A stretch of DNA of 10,090 nt from ZLKRG08 sp963977625 (GTDB lineage Bacteria; Actinomycetota; Actinomycetes; Nanopelagicales; Nanopelagicaceae). A model generated the notes under the pieces. It made no database searches. It saw nothing but the letters and a program-made list of their open reading frames with translations, and was not told the DNA's origin. Positions 7,326-10,090 of this stretch are shown piece after piece (position 1 is the first letter of the stretch; each line of letters opens with the position of its first letter). The DNA is taken from assembly GCA_963977625.1 (NCBI GenBank), contig CAXBPX010000043.1, positions 1-10,090 on the forward strand, in the 5' to 3' direction. Made by a program: the position numbers and the translations under genes.

Positions 7326-7354
7326 TTGGTCATTAAGCAGGTGACAGGTAGGCT
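7326..7354 (+). promoter_or_regulatory. Candidate cspA promoter
   Basis: TTGGTC (7326-7331) and TAGGCT (7349-7354) are separated by 17 bases and fit a -35 and an actinobacterial TANNNT -10. A start near 7361 would give a leader of about 100 bases, in keeping with the long leaders of cold-shock genes. The region 7203-7464 also has to hold the promoter for the divergent DUF3145 gene, for which I see no clear candidate. Confidence 0.4.
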
Positions 7355-7411
7355 TGCGCTTAGTCGGACACTCGAAGGTAAGTTTTAAAAATTTAGCTAG
7401 ATAAGAAGACC

Positions 7412-7436
7412 AACGAAGCCAAATCCAAGCTTCGTT
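7412..7436 (+). promoter_or_regulatory. Hairpin in the cspA 5' leader
   Basis: AACGAAGC (7412-7419) is perfectly complementary to GCTTCGTT (7429-7436) with a nine-base loop. It lies 28 bases before the cspA ATG and upstream of the AGGA ribosome binding site (7451-7454), leaving that site free. It has no following T-tract, so it is not a terminator. A role as an RNA thermosensor or stability element, as in other cold-shock leaders, is inference. Confidence 0.55.
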
Positions 7437-7464
7437 AAGTTTAAAGAAATAGGAAAAATATTTA

Positions 7465-7668
7465 ATGGCAACAGGCACAGTTAAGTGGTTCAACTCTGAA
7501 AAGGGCTTCGGCTTTATTGCAGTAGATGGCGGTGGACAGGATGTATTCGTTCACTACTCAGCTATTCAAGGCAATGGTTACAAGTCTCTTAATGAGGGTC
7601 AGTCAGTATCGTTCGAGGTAGTCCAGGGTCCTAAGGGTCCTCAGGCTGATCAGGTAACAGCTAACTAA
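7465..7668 (+). CDS. cspA: Cold-shock domain protein (CspA family)
   Basis: This 67-residue protein is a single cold-shock domain, a five-stranded OB-fold that binds single-stranded RNA and DNA and melts RNA secondary structure. It opens with MATGTVKWFNSEKGFGFI; RNP1 is KGFGFI (13-18) and RNP2 is VFVHY (27-31). The C-terminal GPKGPQADQV is typical of actinobacterial members. AGGA at 7451-7454 gives a ribosome binding site ten bases from the ATG. Codon use and the long structured leader suggest high, post-transcriptionally tuned expression. It is monocistronic, closed by a strong terminator ten bases after the stop. Whether it is cold-induced or constitutive cannot be told from sequence. Confidence 0.97.
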   Translation: MATGTVKWFNSEKGFGFIAVDGGGQDVFVHYSAIQGNGYKSLNEGQSVSFEVVQGPKGPQADQVTAN

Positions 7669-7678
7669 GTAACACTTT

Positions 7679-7721
7679 AAATTAAAACGCCCCGGTGAGA
7701 TTCACCGGGGCGTTTTAATTT
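7679..7721. terminator. Bidirectional rho-independent terminator between cspA and ribM
   Basis: Two 20-base arms (7679-7698 and 7702-7721) are perfectly complementary around a three-base loop GAT. The core is ACGCCCCGGTGA pairing with TCACCGGGGCGT, flanked by an A-tract on one side and a T-tract on the other. On either strand the hairpin is therefore followed by a T-rich run. It lies between the cspA stop (7668) and the ribM stop (7728), so it can end both convergent transcripts. Confidence 0.95.
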
Positions 7722-7727
7722 TAGTAA

Positions 7728-8405
7728 TTAAGCGTTGACTAACTCTTTTTCACGCTTTGAGATTTTTAACCAATTTAAGAATCCCCAAATCACAAACGGT
7801 AGATAGATTGCATAAAGAATTCCAGTTGGATAGTAACCATTGCTTAGCGCGAATGGCACACCTACAAGGTCAACTGCAATCCAAGCTAACCAAAATTCAA
7901 CATATCCACGACTCATACCGAAAGTCGCAAGCGCAGTTCCGGTAAATATCCAGGTATCAACAAATAGCCATTGACCGCTCTCTCCTAAGCTCTTGAAAAT
8001 CTGCATAGAGATAAGGAAGAACACAATGATTGCAGGTACTAACCACATCTTCTCTTTAGTTGTGGTCCAACGAGGCACAACGGCAGGTACATCTTTGCCC
8101 TGACGTTTATGGTGTGACCAACGTACCCAACCGTAAATACTTACAATAATTAAAAGTAAATTACGACTTGCCTGTCCATAAAAATTAGCGTGTTGGGTGT
8201 CATCGCCAAATGAAAATACTGCGCCTAGAAAAACTGTAAATAAAAGCGCATCGGCGAAAATTCCAACTGGCCAAGCAGCAACCAAGCGACGCGCTCCCAG
8301 CACTGCACTGGTTAGTCCCAGTACACCACCGATGATTTCGCGAACCGCAATTGATTTACTGCCGAAGTGAATTGTGGCTTCAAAAAGCCATTGAAGAATA
8401 GACAT
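7728..8405 (-). CDS. ribM: Riboflavin transporter, PnuC family (RibM)
   Basis: This 225-residue hydrophobic protein of the PnuC family has about seven membrane helices (roughly 26-42, 46-66, 82-97, 120-137, 150-166, 168-186, 192-212). Family marks are YGWVRW (91-96), the VDTWIFTGTALATFGMSRGYVEFW region (149-172) and the WIAVD that follows. PnuC-type proteins carry nicotinamide riboside, thiamine or riboflavin by facilitated diffusion, with trapping by intracellular phosphorylation. The FMN riboswitch directly upstream makes riboflavin the probable substrate, as in known actinobacterial RibM. The start at 8405 is preferred: AAAGGGA lies five bases upstream, while an ATG at 8447 would lie upstream of the Shine-Dalgarno hairpin and add 14 non-family residues. 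No riboflavin biosynthesis gene is in the window, so uptake may be the main supply or a supplement. Confidence 0.9.
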   Translation of the reverse strand: MSILQWLFEATIHFGSKSIAVREIIGGVLGLTSAVLGARRLVAAWPVGIFADALLFTVFLGAVFSFGDDTQHANFYGQASRNLLLIIVSIYGWVRWSHHKRQGKDVPAVVPRWTTTKEKMWLVPAIIVFFLISMQIFKSLGESGQWLFVDTWIFTGTALATFGMSRGYVEFWLAWIAVDLVGVPFALSNGYYPTGILYAIYLPFVIWGFLNWLKISKREKELVNA

Positions 8406-8411
8406 TCTTTT

Positions 8412-8444
8412 CCCTTTCGGAACTAGTAGTTGCGGTTCCAAGGG
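8412..8444 (-). promoter_or_regulatory. Shine-Dalgarno-sequestering hairpin of ribM
   Basis: On the minus strand CCCTTGGAAC (8444-8435) can fold onto GTTCC (8423-8419) and AAGGG (8416-8412), with an 11-base loop and a two-base GA bulge. AAGGG is the ribM ribosome binding site, so this hairpin would block translation. Its GTTCC arm is also part of TAGTTC (8425-8420), which is complementary to GAACTA (8482-8477) in the 3' arm of riboswitch helix P1. The two pairings exclude each other, giving a plausible FMN-off switch. Confidence 0.7.
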
Positions 8445-8477
8445 CAAAGTAAACGTGCAGACAGCACATTAACTGTT

Positions 8478-8597
8478 AGTTCTTTTATCCAGACTTTACT
8501 GTCGGCCTAAGAGTTTCACTTAAGTCAACCGGTACCTGGCTGGCACCGGGTCGCGGGCTTTAACCGCCGGTTCGGAATTTCACCGACCCCCAGAACT
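8478..8597 (-). ncRNA. FMN riboswitch (RFN element)
   Basis: Read on the minus strand the element shows the conserved RFN blocks in order: P1 5' arm AGTTCT (8597-8592), CGGTGAAATTCC, ACCGGCGG, AAAGCCCGCGA, a variable arm, AAGTGAAACTCTTA, GGCCGACAGT, AAAGTCTGGAT, and P1 3' arm AGAACT (8483-8478). It binds FMN and in this position should lower RibM synthesis when flavin is abundant. No intrinsic terminator with a T-tract follows; the platform looks translational (see the Shine-Dalgarno hairpin). It begins 24 bases after the stop of the upstream peptidase gene. Confidence 0.96.
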
Positions 8598-8604
8598 TCT
8601 GCGA

Positions 8605-8610
8605 ACTATA
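8605..8610 (-). promoter_or_regulatory. Candidate -10 element for the riboswitch-ribM transcript
   Basis: The minus strand reads TATAGT at 8610-8605, a five-of-six match to TATAAT, placed so that transcription would begin around 8598, just before P1 of the riboswitch. The -35 region is weak (TTCCAA about 19 bases upstream, inside the end of the peptidase gene). Read-through from the peptidase gene is also possible. Confidence 0.5.
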
Positions 8611-8621
8611 CAGAATGTTCC

Positions 8622-9221
8622 TTACTTCTTTGGAATCGGCGGCACTTCGCCTATCTTGGCAAGCAGCGCGGCAATCTCTTTTGCTGGAGAACTATCGGTT
8701 CCGGCTTTCCACTTATCTAAATAGCGCCATGGATAAACCTCGCCGCGACGAACCCACCAAATATCGCGTTCGGTGGTTGGCCAACTAATTCCAAAATGAA
8801 CATGTGGCGCAGTGCCACGAGCATCACCTGTGTCGCCAACAAAACCTAGAAGAGTGCCAACTTCTACATGTACGCCAACATCTATGCCGGGCGCAATTTT
8901 CTGTAAATGTGATCCGTAATAACGAACTCCATCGTCACCTATTAACGAAACGTAAATTCCACCTTTAGTAAGCGGCGTTGGCTTCTTGTAATTGTAAGTA
9001 TCAATTTTGCGAACCTCATCAATTGTTCCGCTAGTAACTGCAACATACTTACAACCTTTCTTCGCCAAAATGTCGTTTGCTGGGTAATCATGGTGATATC
9101 TGGCGTAATGGGGTGAGCAGCCTGGCGAAGTCGGAATCGGGAATGCATAAAGTGGCGCTGCTTGAGCTTGCGGAAATGCAGATAAAAACAGGAACGTGGC
9201 CATTAATACCCGGTAACGCAT
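8622..9221 (-). CDS. Secreted M23-family peptidase-like protein
   Basis: The 199-residue protein begins MRYRVLMATFLFLSAFPQAQA, a signal peptide with a likely cut after AQA (residue 21). The mature part is a LytM/M23 lysostaphin-like domain: HHDYPAND (43-50) gives the first His and Asp zinc ligands, SHL has His105, and PHVHFGI (139-145) supplies the HxH pair. All expected zinc and catalytic positions appear present, so it may be an active peptidoglycan endopeptidase, though many such domains only bind carbohydrate or activate amidases. The start at 9221 gives a proper signal peptide; the frame stays open to 9413 and an alternative ATG at 9245 is possible, but longer forms overlap the divergent gene. 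No ribosome binding site is visible; a TAGAGT seven bases upstream suggests a leaderless mRNA. The riboswitch and ribM follow closely. Confidence 0.88.
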   Translation of the reverse strand: MRYRVLMATFLFLSAFPQAQAAPLYAFPIPTSPGCSPHYARYHHDYPANDILAKKGCKYVAVTSGTIDEVRKIDTYNYKKPTPLTKGGIYVSLIGDDGVRYYGSHLQKIAPGIDVGVHVEVGTLLGFVGDTGDARGTAPHVHFGISWPTTERDIWWVRRGEVYPWRYLDKWKAGTDSSPAKEIAALLAKIGEVPPIPKK

Positions 9222-9228
9222 GATCGAA

Positions 9229-9234
9229 ACTCTA
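9229..9234 (-). promoter_or_regulatory. Candidate -10 of the M23 peptidase gene (leaderless)
   Basis: The minus strand reads TAGAGT, matching TANNNT, with seven bases before the ATG at 9221. Transcription would start at the start codon, explaining the lack of a Shine-Dalgarno site. No clear -35 is seen. It shares two bases with the divergent -10 at 9233-9238. Confidence 0.45.
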
Positions 9235-9238
9235 ACAT
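9233..9238 (+). promoter_or_regulatory. Candidate -10 of the Pr6Pr-like gene (leaderless)
   Basis: TAACAT matches TANNNT and lies five bases before the ATG at 9244, which has no ribosome binding site. The spacing is slightly short for a leaderless start. No clear -35 is seen. Confidence 0.35.
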
Positions 9239-9243
9239 TAACC

Positions 9244-9912
9244 ATGGCCAAAAAAGCGAAATTACTCTTCGGGATAAACATGGTGAGCGCGTGGATTGGA
9301 TTTGGTGGCTCACTAATAGTTAATACTTTTGATTTAGTACCAGAAGGAAAAATCGATCCAAATTTATTTGGACCGCACAAGGCTGGCATAGCCGGTGCAC
9401 TGACTCGCGTCATTGATCTATTTGGTTACTTTACGATTTGGAGCAATGCACTGGTGGTTTTCACTATAACCACTTTATTTCTAAATCCTAAGCGATCAGA
9501 TAAGCGTTTCATCTTGCTTCGAAATACCTCTCTGTTGATGATATTGATGACTGGCGTTTTGTATCATCTTCTAATTGCACCGACTGCGCATCCTCAAAGT
9601 TGGAATATTTATACAAATGCCTTTCAGCATTACGTCACACCAATTTTGACAGTCTTAATCTGGTTATTAGTAGGTCCACGCCGTTGGTTTAACTTCAGGA
9701 TGACAATTTCCGTATTCGCAATTCCTACTGCTTATCTTTTGTACACATTTATTCGTGGTGCGATTATTGATAGATACCCATATGGATTTTTCAATGTAAT
9801 CAAATATGGGTATGCCTCAGTTGGCACGACGTTGATAATGATTTATATTGCTGGATACATCTTGGCTTTATTATTCTTAGCGCTGGATAAGCTTCTATCT
9901 AAAAAGATATAA
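9244..9912 (+). CDS. Pr6Pr family integral membrane protein
   Basis: The 222-residue protein has six predicted membrane helices (roughly 7-27, 60-80, 92-112, 128-144, 154-172, 195-215) and the motifs I associate with Pr6Pr membrane proteins: YFTIWSNAL (62-70), GVLYHLLI (104-111), QHYVTPILTVLIW (128-140), PRRW (145-148) and IRGAIIDRYPYGFFNV (170-185). The family is common in Actinobacteria and has no established function; it is distantly reminiscent of the FAR-17a/AIG1 hydrolases, and the paired Thr/Ser- and His-containing helices here would fit that, but this is inference. The frame extends to an ATG at 9220, but MAKKAKLL from 9244 is the better start because a positively charged N terminus directly precedes helix 1 and the longer form overlaps the divergent peptidase start. 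A tRNA gene follows 13 bases after the stop. Confidence 0.8.
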   Translation: MAKKAKLLFGINMVSAWIGFGGSLIVNTFDLVPEGKIDPNLFGPHKAGIAGALTRVIDLFGYFTIWSNALVVFTITTLFLNPKRSDKRFILLRNTSLLMILMTGVLYHLLIAPTAHPQSWNIYTNAFQHYVTPILTVLIWLLVGPRRWFNFRMTISVFAIPTAYLLYTFIRGAIIDRYPYGFFNVIKYGYASVGTTLIMIYIAGYILALLFLALDKLLSKKI

Positions 9913-9913
9913 G
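9908..9913 (+). promoter_or_regulatory. Candidate -10 for the tRNA-Met gene
   Basis: TATAAG, overlapping the stop codon of the membrane protein gene, is 12 bases before the mature tRNA 5' end; the overlapping TAAGAT (9910-9915) fits TANNNT as well. No convincing -35 is visible, so read-through from the upstream gene is an alternative. Confidence 0.35.
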
Positions 9914-9925
9914 ATTCGGTCGCAC

Positions 9926-9999
9926 GAGGGGGTAGCTCAGTCGGTTAGAGCCCCGGACTCATAATCCGGTCGTCGTGGGTTCGAGCCCCACCCTCCTCA
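9926..9999 (+). tRNA. tRNA-Met (anticodon CAT), probably elongator
   Basis: A full 74-base cloverleaf is readable. The seven-pair acceptor stem GAGGGGG/CCTCCTC has one G-T wobble. The D arm is GCTC/GAGC, the anticodon stem CCGGA/TCCGG with loop CTCATAA (anticodon CAT at 9960-9962), and the T arm GTGGG/CCCAC with loop TTCGAGC. The discriminator base is A9999 and CCA is not encoded. G1-C72 is paired, unlike the bacterial initiator with its 1-72 mismatch, and the anticodon stem lacks the three consecutive G-C pairs next to the loop. tRNA-Ile2 (lysidine-modified CAT) is the remaining alternative; the acceptor-stem pairs do not resemble E. coli Ile2. A protein start codon lies only six bases downstream. 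Confidence 0.93.
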
Positions 10000-10005
10000 C
10001 TCAAT

Positions 10006-10090
10006 ATGAAAAAACTATTGATTACCGATGACGATTGCGACTTCTGCCAACTTTCTGCCATTTGGCTTAGAAGACATTTTGATGGAGATT
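10006..10090 (+). CDS. DCC/DUF393-like CxxC protein, N-terminal fragment (runs off window)
   Basis: Only 28 codons are visible. They read MKKLLITDDDCDFC followed by QLSAIWLRRHF. This fits the start of DCC-family (DUF393) thiol-disulfide oxidoreductase-like proteins, whose N terminus normally reads DGDCGFC followed by a Ser and a Trp-Leu; here the Cys pair is C11 and C14 and the Trp-Leu is present. The substitution of DDDCDFC for DGDCGFC is a departure. No ribosome binding site exists because the tRNA ends six bases before the ATG. The protein is probably cytoplasmic, since no signal peptide is seen. Glutaredoxin-like proteins are an alternative. The rest of the gene is needed to confirm the family. 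Confidence 0.6.
   Translation, partial: MKKLLITDDDCDFCQLSAIWLRRHFDGD

Noticed and set aside
7281..7340. GC-rich stretch with the palindrome AGCGCGCT that looked tRNA-like
   Set aside because: No T-loop, anticodon stem or acceptor pairing could be laid out on either strand.
7728..8405. Nicotinamide riboside (PnuC) or thiamine (PnuT) transporter
   Set aside because: The family fold allows these, but the upstream aptamer is an FMN riboswitch, which favours riboflavin; no NAD- or thiamine-related gene or TPP element is near.
9220..9243. ATG at 9220 as start of the Pr6Pr-like protein
   Set aside because: It overlaps the opposing start codon and only adds MIETLTLT; the start at 9244 gives a normal charged N terminus. 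It is not fully excluded.
9222..9413. N-terminal extension of the M23 peptidase to 9413
   Set aside because: It would overlap the divergent membrane protein by 170 bases and hide the signal peptide 64 residues inside the protein.
9926..9999. Initiator tRNA-fMet
   Set aside because: Base 1 and base 72 are paired (G-C) and the anticodon stem lacks the three consecutive G-C pairs of initiators.
1..10090. Search for mobile elements, CRISPR arrays or defence systems
   Set aside because: No transposase, integrase, long repeat, spacer array or restriction/toxin motif was seen; gene content is housekeeping.

Overview
The window looks like chromosome from a low-GC, streamlined actinobacterium, most plausibly a freshwater acI-type lineage (Nanopelagicales such as Planktophila or Nanopelagicus). 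Three things point there. The gene order fabD-fabH-acpP-fabF-accD is the actinobacterial type II fatty-acid synthesis cluster. A DUF3145 protein, a family I know only from Actinobacteria, sits next to it. The DNA is A+T-rich (roughly 40-45% G+C by eye, not counted) and packed with overlapping or abutting genes. The lineage is an inference; a 16S or whole-genome comparison would be needed to confirm it.

Layout. Positions 1-966 (+) hold the 3' part of a glycogen debranching enzyme (glgX). Positions 1006-5939 (+) are the fatty-acid block: malonyl transacylase (fabD), KAS III (fabH, 4-nt overlap), acyl carrier protein (acpP), KAS II (fabF) and the acyl-CoA carboxylase carboxyltransferase (accD, abutting fabF). 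Together they make malonyl-CoA, load it on ACP, start the chain and elongate it. Converging on accD from the minus strand is a two-gene unit, DUF3145 (7202-6729) then a membrane-anchored SIMPL/DUF541 protein (6702-5962). A cold-shock protein gene (7465-7668, +) with a structured leader follows, ending in a strong terminator that also serves the convergent ribM.

The second part is a riboflavin-uptake locus: ribM (8405-7728, -) preceded by a clear FMN riboswitch (about 8597-8478) whose expression platform can be read by eye as a Shine-Dalgarno-sequestering switch. Upstream on the same strand lies a secreted M23-family peptidase-like protein (9221-8622). Divergent from it is a six-helix Pr6Pr-type membrane protein (9244-9912, +). 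The window closes with a tRNA-Met(CAT) gene (9926-9999) and, six bases later, the start of a DCC/DUF393-like CxxC protein that runs off the end.

No insertion sequence, prophage, CRISPR array or defence island is visible and no gene-free stretch exceeds 300 bases. This is mostly ordinary core chromosome. The points of interest are regulatory: the riboswitch platform, overlapping divergent -10 elements next to probably leaderless genes, and the tRNA-mRNA junction.
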